Positions 40,104 through 49,504 of a stretch of DNA of 64,000 nt are shown piece by piece. Position 1 is the stretch's first letter. Every line of letters starts with the position of its first letter. Made by a program: the position numbers and the translations under genes. The DNA comes from an uncultured Clostridia bacterium (GTDB lineage Bacteria; Bacillota; Clostridia; Oscillospirales; Acutalibacteraceae): contig CAMAZY010000012.1 in assembly GCA_945863885.1 (NCBI GenBank), forward strand, positions 1-64,000. Direction: 5' to 3'. The notes beneath the pieces were generated by a model. That model saw only the letters and a list, made by a program, of their open reading frames with translations, was not told the DNA's origin and ran no database searches.

Positions 40104-40922
40104 TTGTCAATAATCTTTTTGACAAAGGTGGGGATCATTTTGAGTTATAACAAAGTTGAAATTTGCGGAATTGACACTTCTTCGTTAAAAGTCATGAGTG
40201 AAAAAGAAAAAATCCGACTGCTTGAAAAAGCAAAAAACGGAGACAAAGAGGCACGGGAAGAGCTGATTAACGGAAACCTCCGGTTGGTACTCAGCGTGAT
40301 TCAGCGTTTTACCAATCGGGGAGAAAATCCGGATGACCTCTTTCAGGTCGGCTGTATCGGCCTTATCAAGGCGATTGACAACTTTGATACCGGACACAAT
40401 GTCCGATTTTCAACCTACGCCGTTCCGATGATTATCGGTGAAGTCCGCCGCCATCTTCGGGATTACACACCCGTAAGAGTCAGCCGTTCGATCCGTGATA
40501 CGGCGTATCATGCCATGCAGATTCGGGAAAGACTGCAAAACGAAACGCAAAAAGAGCCGTCGGTTGAAGAGATTGCAAAAGAAATGGGGCTGAAAAAAGA
40601 AGCCGTTGTCATTGCTCTTGAGGCGGTTGTCGCCCCCGTTTCGCTATATGAGCCGGTCTATTTTGAGGGCGGCGACACGATCTACGTTATGGATCAGATC
40701 GGTGACAACAGTACCGATTCCGAATGGATTGACGAAATCATGGTCAAAAAAGCGATTTCCGCCTTAAGCGAAAGAGAAAAGCAGATATTAGCCCTGCGTT
40801 TTACAAACGGACTGACACAAACCGAGGTCGCAAAAGAAATCGGCATCTCTCAGGCGCAGGTCTCACGACTTGAAAAAGGAGCGCTTGACAAAATCAAAAG
40901 TCACCGGAAAATTACGGATTAA
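40104..40922 (+). CDS. sigG: RNA polymerase sporulation sigma factor SigG
   Basis: NKVEICGIDTSSLKVMSEKEK...NLRLVLSVIQRFTNRGENPDDLFQVGCIGLIKAIDNFD...VRVSRSIRDTAY. True start probably TTG at 40140. Confidence 0.92.
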   Translation: MSIIFLTKVGIILSYNKVEICGIDTSSLKVMSEKEKIRLLEKAKNGDKEAREELINGNLRLVLSVIQRFTNRGENPDDLFQVGCIGLIKAIDNFDTGHNVRFSTYAVPMIIGEVRRHLRDYTPVRVSRSIRDTAYHAMQIRERLQNETQKEPSVEEIAKEMGLKKEAVVIALEAVVAPVSLYEPVYFEGGDTIYVMDQIGDNSTDSEWIDEIMVKKAISALSEREKQILALRFTNGLTQTEVAKEIGISQAQVSRLEKGALDKIKSHRKITD

Positions 40923-41087
40923 CGGTTCATCATTCCGAGCGTGTCAGACACCGAAAGCACCCTTGCAATCCGGACAGATATCGGACAGGCACGGCAAACC
41001 GCCTTCGTCTTGAAAGACGTTGTTTTCCATAGATTTTATCCCGCATTTTATTGACTTTTTTCGTGCGTTACAGTATCATATCCCTCG

Positions 41088-42008
41088 GTGATGAAAATGA
41101 ATATGAAAATTGACCGGTTCAATAAAGAGCAAAAATCATGTTTCAATATTAAAAACTGCACAGCCGTCCACGGCGGTGAGTGCTTTTTAATCATGACCGA
41201 CAGCGCCAATATCCTTGTTGACAGCGGCTACGGCTTCTGCGCAGATAAGACGCTCGAAAAAATCAAAGGCTTTCTCGGCAAAAAGCCGCTCGATTATCTG
41301 CTGCTGACGCATTCCCACTATGACCACGCCATGGGAAGCGCACAGATCGGGCTTTTCTATCCGGATATGAAAATCATCGCAAGCGATTACTGCAAAACCA
41401 TACTCGAAAAGCCGTCCGCAAGGCTTGCCATCAGAAAAATGGACGTCAGTGCCGCAAAAATATACGGCTATCGAGAGCCTTGCGATCTGACCGGAAAATT
41501 GAGAGTCGATATCACCGTAAAAGACGGCGAAGAATTTATGCTCGGTGAACACCTTGTCAAAGCCGTATCCCTCCCCGGTCACACAAAGTGCTGTATGGGC
41601 TACTATTTTATCGAGCAGAAGATGATGATTTCGTGCGAAACGATCGGTCTTTACGCCGGCTTCGATACAGTTCTCCCCGGCTGTCTTGTCGGCTATCAGA
41701 TGACGATTGACTCGTGCCGTAAAATACGGTCGTATGATATGAAAGAGATGCTGATCTCTCACAGCGGTATGCTGTACGGTGACGATATTTATCACTTTCT
41801 TGATACAGCAAGAGAAAGCACCGACGAATGTAAGGATTTCATCCTTGACGCTTGGAAAAACGGGCTTGATGTCAGACAGACAATAGAAAGCTATAAGAAA
41901 AAGTATTACACAAGCGATATCGCCGAGTTTTATCCCGAGCCGGCGCTTGTTGCAAACCTGAGTGCTCAGATCCCGATGTTTATCAAGGAGTGCGGACAAA
42001 CGAACTAA
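41088..42008 (+). CDS. MBL-fold metallo-hydrolase
   Basis: LLLTHSHYDHAMGS, LPGHTKCCMGYY, LISHSG. Confidence 0.88.
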   Translation: MMKMNMKIDRFNKEQKSCFNIKNCTAVHGGECFLIMTDSANILVDSGYGFCADKTLEKIKGFLGKKPLDYLLLTHSHYDHAMGSAQIGLFYPDMKIIASDYCKTILEKPSARLAIRKMDVSAAKIYGYREPCDLTGKLRVDITVKDGEEFMLGEHLVKAVSLPGHTKCCMGYYFIEQKMMISCETIGLYAGFDTVLPGCLVGYQMTIDSCRKIRSYDMKEMLISHSGMLYGDDIYHFLDTARESTDECKDFILDAWKNGLDVRQTIESYKKKYYTSDIAEFYPEPALVANLSAQIPMFIKECGQTN

Positions 42009-42182
42009 GGAACCTCTGAATAAATCACAGCATACGCTTTGATGTACATCTTACTTGCATATTTCCCGCCAGAACAGCACAAAAACCACTTGAAATCCGA
42101 CAGGATTCCTGCACGGCTTTTGCACTTTTCTGACGAAAAATCTGACGGCGTAATCTGTACATCAGATTGAATCAGAGCTTCC
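42009..42182 (-). mobile_element. MITE-like 174-bp interspersed repeat, copy A
   Basis: Ends GGAACCTCTGAATAAATC / GATTGAATCAGAGCTTCC are imperfect terminal inverted repeats; 174-bp homologue at 60648-60821 in opposite orientation. Confidence 0.8.
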
Positions 42183-42226
42183 CTAAAAAATCCGAGGCTA
42201 TTCACTCACTGACAGCCTCGGATATA

Positions 42227-42433
42227 TTATTGTTTCTTGTGACACTCAGCACTCATCGGACAGCTTGAACAGCCGCAGCCGCAGGAGGATTTCCCCTGCT
42301 TTTTATTTTTTATCATTCCGGCAATAACCAAAACGACAACGACAACAAGAATCAGACAAATAATAATCGTCGCAAGATTTTGCGAAAGCCATTGAAGCAT
42401 TTTTACCGCCTCCGTAATTCTATTAGTTAGCAT
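42227..42433 (-). CDS. FeoB-associated Cys-rich membrane protein
   Basis: Single TM segment then GKSSCGCGCSSCPMSAECHKKQ; likely start MLQWLSQN. Confidence 0.75.
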   Translation of the reverse strand: MLTNRITEAVKMLQWLSQNLATIIICLILVVVVVLVIAGMIKNKKQGKSSCGCGCSSCPMSAECHKKQ

Positions 42434-42539
42434 TTGCTAACCACATTCATCATACACCGTCTTTCCCTTTTTGTCAAGGGGAAAAGATAAAAAACAGCGG
42501 GCATTTCCGAATCGAAATGTCCGCCGCTTTGTCTTTTTC

Positions 42540-42761
42540 TTATTCAATCGCTTCGAGTCTTTGTCTGAACTCTTCAATCTTTTCCTTGCTGTACATCTTG
42601 GAAAGAACCACCATGCCCTGATTCGGCGTAAAGCCTAAGCTCAAAGCAAGATTCTTCATCGGGTGATTGACAATCTCGGGGCAAAGCTCGTCAACGATTT
42701 TCATAACCTCGGGATCTTTCATCAGTACACTGAATTTGGTGTCGAATGAATACTTTGACAT
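42540..42761 (-). CDS. Small conserved-looking protein downstream of the 2-oxoacid oxidoreductase operon
   Basis: 73-aa ORF with RBS, same strand, 18 nt from the gamma-subunit gene. Confidence 0.5.
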   Translation of the reverse strand: MSKYSFDTKFSVLMKDPEVMKIVDELCPEIVNHPMKNLALSLGFTPNQGMVVLSKMYSKEKIEEFRQRLEAIE

Positions 42762-42779
42762 AATACAGTTCTCCTTTGA

Positions 42780-43328
42780 TTATTTCTTATGCGATTCACC
42801 GTAAGCGATACCCTTTTCAAGTGCTTTCAGATTCAGCTCGAGTACTTCGGGCTTTTTGGTCTTGAATTTATCCTCAAGACTCTTGATGAAAACTTCCTTG
42901 CTGACAATACCCGTGCTTCCGATAAGGGCGCCGATAATAACGGTATTGGCGACCTTGACCGAGCCAAGCTCAAGCGCAACATCGTCAACGGGAACGGCAA
43001 GAACTCGGACGTCCGTTCGGTCAAGTCCGGACTTGACACGGCTTGAATTCAGAACGAGCAATCCGCCTTCTTTGACGGATTCGGCAAATTTCGCATAAGC
43101 CTGCTCATTCATCGCAACAAGGGTGTCACACTTTTTCGTAAGCGGCGAAATGATTTCGTCGTCACTGATGATAACCGTACATTTTGCACTGCCGCCTCTT
43201 TGCTCCGGACCGTATTCGGGAAGGAAGGTCGAGTGCTTGCTCATGTCAATAGCGGTGTGAGCGAGCATGATGCCGGCGCTCATGATTCCCTGTCCGCCCG
43301 AACCGGAAAATACAAATGATTTTTTCAT
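42780..43328 (-). CDS. 2-oxoacid:acceptor oxidoreductase, gamma subunit
   Basis: FSGSGGQGIMSAGIMLAHTAI...STFLPEYGPEQRGGSAKCTVIIS. Confidence 0.9.
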   Translation of the reverse strand: MKKSFVFSGSGGQGIMSAGIMLAHTAIDMSKHSTFLPEYGPEQRGGSAKCTVIISDDEIISPLTKKCDTLVAMNEQAYAKFAESVKEGGLLVLNSSRVKSGLDRTDVRVLAVPVDDVALELGSVKVANTVIIGALIGSTGIVSKEVFIKSLEDKFKTKKPEVLELNLKALEKGIAYGESHKK

Positions 43329-44071
43329 TATGCTTCGCCCTCCTTGTCCTTATAGATACCCGGCTTAAAGTACGGGATTGTGTTCGTGTTCATATATTCG
43401 AGCGTCTGAAGCGGCGTCATACCCCAGTTTGTCGGACAGTTCGTCAGAAGCTCAATAAAAGTGAAGCCTTTTCCTGCCATCTGAAGCTCAAAGGCTTTTC
43501 TGATGCCTTTCTTGGCGTCCGCAACGCCTTTCGGGGAGTTGAGCGCATATCGTGCGACAAAGACGGGAGCCTTCAAAACGGAAATCAGCTCGCACATCTG
43601 AAGCGGATAGCCCGTTGTTTCCGGGTCACGTCCGTAGATGGTTGTGGTTGTCTTTTGTCCGATCAGCGTCGTCGGAGCCATCTGACCGCCGGTCATGCCG
43701 TAGGTCTGATTGTTAGCGAAAATAACAGTGAAGTTTTCGCCCCGGTTCGCCGCCGACATGATTTCGGCAAGGCCGATAGCGGCAAGGTCGCCGTCACCCT
43801 GATAGGTGAAGACAAGGCGATCGGGCAAACAGCGCTTGAGTCCCGTTGCCACGGCGGGAGCGCGTCCGTGAGCCGAACCGATTACATCGCCGGCCCAGGT
43901 ATAAAGATTCAAGGCAGAACAACCGACGGATACAACGTTGATTGCGTTATTCACCTGATCAAGCTCGCCGATTACATCGGCAACAAGTCTTGTTGCAAGA
44001 GCATGCATACAGCCGGGGCAATAGCTTGTTGCCATCGGCATGAGTGATTTCGGTCTTTTATAGTCCGGCAT
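43328..44071 (-). CDS. 2-oxoacid:ferredoxin oxidoreductase, beta (TPP-binding) subunit
   Basis: YCPGCMHALATRLVADV, GSAHGRAPAVATGLKR, TYQGDGDLAAIGLAEIMSAANRGEN. Confidence 0.92.
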   Translation of the reverse strand: MPDYKRPKSLMPMATSYCPGCMHALATRLVADVIGELDQVNNAINVVSVGCSALNLYTWAGDVIGSAHGRAPAVATGLKRCLPDRLVFTYQGDGDLAAIGLAEIMSAANRGENFTVIFANNQTYGMTGGQMAPTTLIGQKTTTTIYGRDPETTGYPLQMCELISVLKAPVFVARYALNSPKGVADAKKGIRKAFELQMAGKGFTFIELLTNCPTNWGMTPLQTLEYMNTNTIPYFKPGIYKDKEGEA

Positions 44072-44073
44072 GA

Positions 44074-45141
44074 TTATTCTCCCTCCTTGATAAATTCCTT
44101 GATTGCGCTAAGTACGCCTTCATCATCAAGAAGCATACCGCCCGAGCGACCGTATTCGTAAACCGGGCAGCGTCCCTTGACCTGAAGCTCAATATCGTCA
44201 CGCATCTGCGTAGGAATGGTCATTTCGATATCGATGATACCCTTGACCTTGTCGTAATCAAGACCGTCAAGGCTCATTTTCGGGAACGGATAAAGTGTAA
44301 TCGGACGAATCATACCGATTTTGATACCCTCGGCTCTTAAGGTGTTGACAGCCTCTTTTGCGACTCTTGCGGCAATACCGTAAGCGACAACAACATATTC
44401 GGCGTCGTCAATTAAATATTCTTCCACCTTAACGTCGTTCATCTCCCAGCCCTTATAGGTCATGCCCTTGAATTTGTTGAGCATTTCAAGCGCAGGCTCG
44501 GGAAGAATCGGCGTAATCATGTGCGACTCCTCACGGCCGTCCACTCTTGCAAGACACCAATCCTTCGTATTGTTGAAGTTGACTTCTTTCATCGGCGGAA
44601 GCGTAACTTCCTCCATGATGGCGCCGAGACAGCCGTCCATCAGAACAAGAACAGGACCTCTGTCCCGTTCGGCATACTCCCAGGCATCATACATCACGTC
44701 AACCGCTTCCTGAAGCGTTGCCGGAGCAAATACCATCGCACGGAAGCCGCCGTGACCTAACGCCTTCGTCGCCTGAAGATAATCGGACTGAGCCGGCTGA
44801 ATCGAGCCGAGTCCCGGACCGCCTCTTGATACGTTGACAATAACGGCGGGAAGCTGAGCGGAAGCAAGATATGAAATGCCCTCTGCCTTGAGGCTGATGC
44901 CCGGGCCGGAAGAGCTTGTCATCGCTCTTTTACCCGAAGCGGATGCACCGTAAACCATATTGATCGAAGCGACTTCGCTTTCGCCCTGAACAAAAGCGCC
45001 GCCGACCTCAGGAAGTCTCCAGGAGAGATATTCGGGGATTTCGTTCTGCGGCGTGATCGGATAACCGGCAAAGAAGCGGCAGCCGCCTCTTACGGCCGCT
45101 TCGGCAATCGCTTCGCAGCCTTTCATAAATCTTTTTTCCAT
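44074..45141 (-). CDS. vorB: 2-oxoacid (VorB-like) ferredoxin oxidoreductase, alpha subunit
   Basis: GCRFFAGYPITPQNEIPEYLSWRLPEVGGAFVQGESEVASINMVYGASASG. Confidence 0.88.
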   Translation of the reverse strand: MEKRFMKGCEAIAEAAVRGGCRFFAGYPITPQNEIPEYLSWRLPEVGGAFVQGESEVASINMVYGASASGKRAMTSSSGPGISLKAEGISYLASAQLPAVIVNVSRGGPGLGSIQPAQSDYLQATKALGHGGFRAMVFAPATLQEAVDVMYDAWEYAERDRGPVLVLMDGCLGAIMEEVTLPPMKEVNFNNTKDWCLARVDGREESHMITPILPEPALEMLNKFKGMTYKGWEMNDVKVEEYLIDDAEYVVVAYGIAARVAKEAVNTLRAEGIKIGMIRPITLYPFPKMSLDGLDYDKVKGIIDIEMTIPTQMRDDIELQVKGRCPVYEYGRSGGMLLDDEGVLSAIKEFIKEGE

Positions 45142-45154
45142 TTTTCACGCCTCC

Positions 45155-45361
45155 TTATTTCGCTTGTGAAGTGACTTCGATTGCGCCCTCGGGACACATC
45201 AAAGCACATATCGCACATGACGTACACTTGTCAGCATCAATGTTAACCGGGTAGAAAAAGCCTTTCTGGCTTCTTTCTTTCCCCATTTCAAGAATGTGTC
45301 TCGGGCAAAACTTGATACAATATCCGCAGCCCTTACACATCAATTGATTGATAGTAATCAT
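45155..45361 (-). CDS. 2-oxoacid oxidoreductase delta subunit / 4Fe-4S ferredoxin
   Basis: CKGCGYCIKFCPRHIL...CTSCAICALMCPEGAIEV. Confidence 0.92.
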   Translation of the reverse strand: MITINQLMCKGCGYCIKFCPRHILEMGKERSQKGFFYPVNIDADKCTSCAICALMCPEGAIEVTSQAK

Positions 45362-45505
45362 TTGTTTCAGTCTCCTCTTTAAGTTTTCAAAAACAAAATC
45401 TTTTCAACAAACGGTTTGGCCGTTATATTTATCGAATATTATAGCACAGTTTTCACTGTTTGTAAATTGCAAATACTCACAAGCTGTAACAATTTCAGTC
45501 CAATT

Positions 45506-47167
45506 TCAGTCCGCTTTTCTCGTTGCCCTCACCTTTTCCGGATCGGCACTTGTCAGCTTCATAAAATCAATTTTCATAAGCGGCGTTTGCGGAAGCTCGT
45601 CCATGAAAACAATGTCTCTCGGGACATAGAACTTCGAGAAATTGTCTTCACAGGCTTTACAGATTTCCTGCTTATACGCCTGCTCATCGCCTGACTGACG
45701 CAAAGAGGCGTACAGTCTTACCATTGATCTGCCGTTGTCCCAGCCCTGAACAGCACAGCAGTCCTTAATAAACGGCATATCGCCGACAAGCTTTTCGATA
45801 TCCGACGGATAGACATTGTAGCCGGCAATGATAATCAGCCTCTTCTTTCTTCCGGAGAAGTAGAAATAGCCGTCGTCGTCAACATAGCCGAGGTCGCCGG
45901 AAAGCACCCACTTCGTACCGTTTTCATCGGTATAAAGACCGTAATCGTCTTTTTCATTTTCGGTATAATAGCCGGACATGATTGTCGGTCCCGAAATAAC
46001 GAATTCACCGACCGTACCGTTCGGTACTCTCTTATGGTCATCGTCCCAGATTTCAATGTTTACGCCTCGTATCGCTTTACCGATCGAGCCTTTCCGGAAA
46101 TCGTCATTCGTATTCGTGCAGCATACAGATCCGATTTCCGTCAGTCCGTAGCCCTGACGAAGCCGTCCGGTAGCACCCCATTTTTCGAAGAGAGCGTTAT
46201 ATTCTTCAATAAAGCCTTCGGAAATATCGTCACCGCCGCAGAACATCATGCGGATATTTTTCAGATGCGGCCCGTCAAAGCCTTTTTGCCGCATCAGCTT
46301 TTGGAACATCAGCGGGATTCCGCCGAAGCCGACAATTTTATACTTTTTCATCAGACGGACAAAAATCTTTGCATCAAACTGCATCATCGGAATCAGCCGG
46401 GCACTGTTACAAAGAGCCATATGTACGGCGATAACCAGTCCGAAACAATGGAAAAGCGGCAAAACAATGATTTCCGCTTCCTCGCCCGGCTCATGAATTT
46501 CATCAATGTCGGACACACGACAGGTCAGTTCGTTGAGCGCCTTACTTGTCAGCTTGATGGTTTTACTCTTGCCTGTCGTGCCGCCGCCGTTGAGATAAAC
46601 GGCAATATCGTCACCGTTATTGATTTCTCCTTTAACGCTTGCGGTTGTTTTCAGTGCATCTTTATAGTAACTTGCGTTTTGATACTTTGTGAAAACCTTT
46701 TTAACTATTCCCTCGGCAAATTTTGAACCGTAACGCTTGTACCCCTCGGAATAGTCCGAGCTGCAACAAACAAGGCACGGCAGTCCGCTTTTATTGATCG
46801 TGTCGATGTGATCCTTTGCCAAAAGATCAAGCACCATAACACCCTTGGAATGGGTGAACTCCATCTGTTCTTGGAGAAACTCCGTCGCCATGAGCGGATG
46901 AACCATGCTGACGATTACACCGATTTTATTCAGCGCATAAAAAGCAAGAATGCTTTGCACGGTTGTGGGCATGAAAATCGTATAAACATCGCCTTTACGA
47001 AGTCCGAGGTCATGGTAAAAGTAAGCGGCAAGTGATTCAATGTCTCTGAACATTTCGGATTTACGGTACATCACGCCGAAATGCTGCATCATGTAGACAT
47101 CGCCGTAAATAGACGTGCATTTTCTTAAGTAGTCATAACAGTTATTTTGTTCCGGGGCAGGCAGCAT
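45506..47167 (-). CDS. AMP-dependent acyl-CoA synthetase/ligase
   Basis: YLNGGGTTGKSKTIKLT, GYGLTEIGSVCC, GDLGYVDDDGYFYFSGRKKRLIIIAGYNVYP. Confidence 0.9.
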   Translation of the reverse strand: MLPAPEQNNCYDYLRKCTSIYGDVYMMQHFGVMYRKSEMFRDIESLAAYFYHDLGLRKGDVYTIFMPTTVQSILAFYALNKIGVIVSMVHPLMATEFLQEQMEFTHSKGVMVLDLLAKDHIDTINKSGLPCLVCCSSDYSEGYKRYGSKFAEGIVKKVFTKYQNASYYKDALKTTASVKGEINNGDDIAVYLNGGGTTGKSKTIKLTSKALNELTCRVSDIDEIHEPGEEAEIIVLPLFHCFGLVIAVHMALCNSARLIPMMQFDAKIFVRLMKKYKIVGFGGIPLMFQKLMRQKGFDGPHLKNIRMMFCGGDDISEGFIEEYNALFEKWGATGRLRQGYGLTEIGSVCCTNTNDDFRKGSIGKAIRGVNIEIWDDDHKRVPNGTVGEFVISGPTIMSGYYTENEKDDYGLYTDENGTKWVLSGDLGYVDDDGYFYFSGRKKRLIIIAGYNVYPSDIEKLVGDMPFIKDCCAVQGWDNGRSMVRLYASLRQSGDEQAYKQEICKACEDNFSKFYVPRDIVFMDELPQTPLMKIDFMKLTSADPEKVRATRKAD

Positions 47168-47444
47168 AGTTTTTCTCTCCTTTATGATGATTTGATATAA
47201 AACAGAATGAGAATATCCTGTATATTAAATAAAATTGTATCGATCAGAAGTTTATAAATTGTTAATCGAGTGTTTAAAGTTAGTGAACAAAAACATAATT
47301 TTATGTAAATATTCAATATTTTTTGTTAATAATCAACACTTTTTATAGAACATGTATCATAATCGGAGTAAGAAAAGTCTGCATTTCCGGTAAAACAAAA
47401 ACAGAGCTGCATGATACAGCCCTGTTAAAGTACACGTTGTTTTC

Positions 47445-48668
47445 TTATTTTTCTATCGGAAAGTCGTACCAGTATTCCCGTCTGCGCTTCGTGAACCACT
47501 TATAACCTCCGTAGAAAACGACCGAAGCGGCAACAATGCCGAAGCCCCAATAGATATGGCTATTGCTTCCGCCGGATACCTTTATCTGATTCCACAAATC
47601 GGCAAACATGATAAGCGTTTCCTGCGGAAGATTATGGAAATACTCCGTTTTCGGCATATCCTCGGGGTCGGGATACAGATACTTATTCTCCCGCATTTCC
47701 TCGTAATCGTCGCTGTTGAGCGCACCGATGTTCGGCGTAGCGTAGCCGATTGCCCACGCATTACTCAGCGCAACCTCGGGGTCGAGCAGGAAGTTGATAT
47801 ACTTTTTCGCCGCTTCGACATTCTGCGCACACTTCGGGATACACATCGCATCAACAAAAATGTTGACGCCCTCCTCGGGATAGACGAACTCGAGATCGGG
47901 GTTGACCTCCTGCATACAGACAAAGTCACCGACATAGTACGGCACCATCGCCGCCTCGCCGCTTTCCATTTTGTTGTAAACCTCGTCCATGACGTAGCCC
48001 TGAAGAAGCGGCTTCTGATCAATAAGCATCTGCGCAACGTCACCGAGCTCTTTTTCATCGGTAGAATTGAGCGAATAGCCTAAAATCTTCTGCGGAATCG
48101 CAAAGGCGTCACGGGGATTGTCAATCATCAAAATCTTGCCCGCATACTTTTCGTCCCACATGATTTTCCAGCTTGTCGGCGTTTCGTCAACCATTTTTGT
48201 ATTGTAGATAAGTCCCACCATACCGACATTGTAAACGGCGGAATATTCGTCGTTCGGGTCGTAGTACATTCCTGTGTACTGCTTGTCGATATACTTGAAG
48301 TTCGGAAGCGACTTGACATCAAACTTCACAAGCAGATCTTCGGCAATCATCCGCTCGATCATGTAGTCGGACGGAATGATAATGTCGTAGCTTGCGCCGC
48401 CGTTTTTGATTTTTGCGTACATGTCCTCGTTGCTTTCAAAGGTAACATAATTGACCTTGATGCCCGTCAGCTTTTCAAATTCCTTGTTGACGTCAATCAT
48501 TCCGTCCTCATAGCTTTCGCTGATGTATTCGCCCCAGTTGAAAACATTGATGACCTCGCCTTTTTGGGCGCCCTTATAGTAATCCTCGTTTTCGTAGGCA
48601 AAGGACGAAATGCTCAAAGCAGCAAAAAGCAGAACGGTTATCATCATGCCGAATACAAACTTTTTCAT
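47445..48668 (-). CDS. potD: Spermidine/putrescine ABC transporter substrate-binding protein with C-terminal TM segment
   Basis: NVFNWGEYISESYEDG..., YDIIIPSDYMIERMIAEDLL; C-terminal HIYWGFGIVAASVVFYGGYKWFTKRRREYWYDFPIEK. Confidence 0.88.
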   Translation of the reverse strand: MKKFVFGMMITVLLFAALSISSFAYENEDYYKGAQKGEVINVFNWGEYISESYEDGMIDVNKEFEKLTGIKVNYVTFESNEDMYAKIKNGGASYDIIIPSDYMIERMIAEDLLVKFDVKSLPNFKYIDKQYTGMYYDPNDEYSAVYNVGMVGLIYNTKMVDETPTSWKIMWDEKYAGKILMIDNPRDAFAIPQKILGYSLNSTDEKELGDVAQMLIDQKPLLQGYVMDEVYNKMESGEAAMVPYYVGDFVCMQEVNPDLEFVYPEEGVNIFVDAMCIPKCAQNVEAAKKYINFLLDPEVALSNAWAIGYATPNIGALNSDDYEEMRENKYLYPDPEDMPKTEYFHNLPQETLIMFADLWNQIKVSGGSNSHIYWGFGIVAASVVFYGGYKWFTKRRREYWYDFPIEK

Positions 48669-49504
48669 TCCGCTTTCGCCTCCTTATTCAGTTTATTGCG
48701 CATTCTCTTTTCGCCTCTGACCTGCGAGACGTTCAAGAGAATGAGCAGAAGCAAAATCGCAACAAAAATCAGCGTTGACAGCGCATACATATCGGGTGTA
48801 ACACGCTTTTTCGTCATCGAAAAAATCCGGATCGGCAGCGTTTCAAAGCTCGGCCCTTGGGTAAAGTAGCTGATGACGAAATCGTCAAGCGACAGCGTAA
48901 AGGACATCATAAGACCCGATATAATGCCGGTCGAAATCGACGGCAAAGTTACCTTGAAAAACGCCTGAAGCGGTGTACAGCCTAAATCCATCGCCGCTTC
49001 GGGAAGGTGCGGGTCAAGCTGTCTTAGCTTCGGAAGAACGGACAAAATGACATACGGCAAATTGAACGTGATGTGCGCTATCAGCATCGTCCAGAACCCG
49101 AGCGCATCGACAACGCCGAGCATCTTTGCCACAAAGACAAACAGAAGCATCATCGAAATACCGGTGACGATTTCCGGATTCATCATCGGGATATTCGTCA
49201 CGCTCATTGTCGCCCGTTTCGCCCATTTGTTTCTCATGGCGTTGATGCCGACGGCGGCGGCGGTTCCCATCACAGTAGCGCAAAGAGAAGAGCTGACCGC
49301 CAGAATCAGTGTATTGTAAAGAGACTTGATTGTCGCTTCGTCATGAAGCAAGGACTCATACCAACGGGTCGAAAAGCCCGTCATGACGCTTGTACTTGCC
49401 GAGGCGTTGAATGAGAAGATAATCATGACGACAATCGGCGCATACAGGAAAAGCATGATAAACGCTACATACAGCTTTGAAAGCGGAGACATTTTTCTTT
49501 TCAT
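48665..49504 (-). CDS. potC: Spermidine/putrescine ABC transporter permease
   Basis: PotC-like permease (LPEAAMDLGCTPLQAFFKVTLPSISTGIISGLMMSFTLSLDDFVISYFT). Confidence 0.9.
   Translation of the reverse strand: MKRKMSPLSKLYVAFIMLFLYAPIVVMIIFSFNASASTSVMTGFSTRWYESLLHDEATIKSLYNTLILAVSSSLCATVMGTAAAVGINAMRNKWAKRATMSVTNIPMMNPEIVTGISMMLLFVFVAKMLGVVDALGFWTMLIAHITFNLPYVILSVLPKLRQLDPHLPEAAMDLGCTPLQAFFKVTLPSISTGIISGLMMSFTLSLDDFVISYFTQGPSFETLPIRIFSMTKKRVTPDMYALSTLIFVAILLLLILLNVSQVRGEKRMRNKLNKEAKAE

Noticed and set aside
42005-42205. 66-aa ORF with a homologous peptide in ORF 60544-60780
   Set aside because: Similarity is explained by the shared 174-bp repeat; substitutions show no clear synonymous bias and the frame breaks in copy B.
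43316-44047. 243-aa plus-strand ORF
   Set aside because: Antisense to the TPP-binding beta subunit, which has clear motifs.
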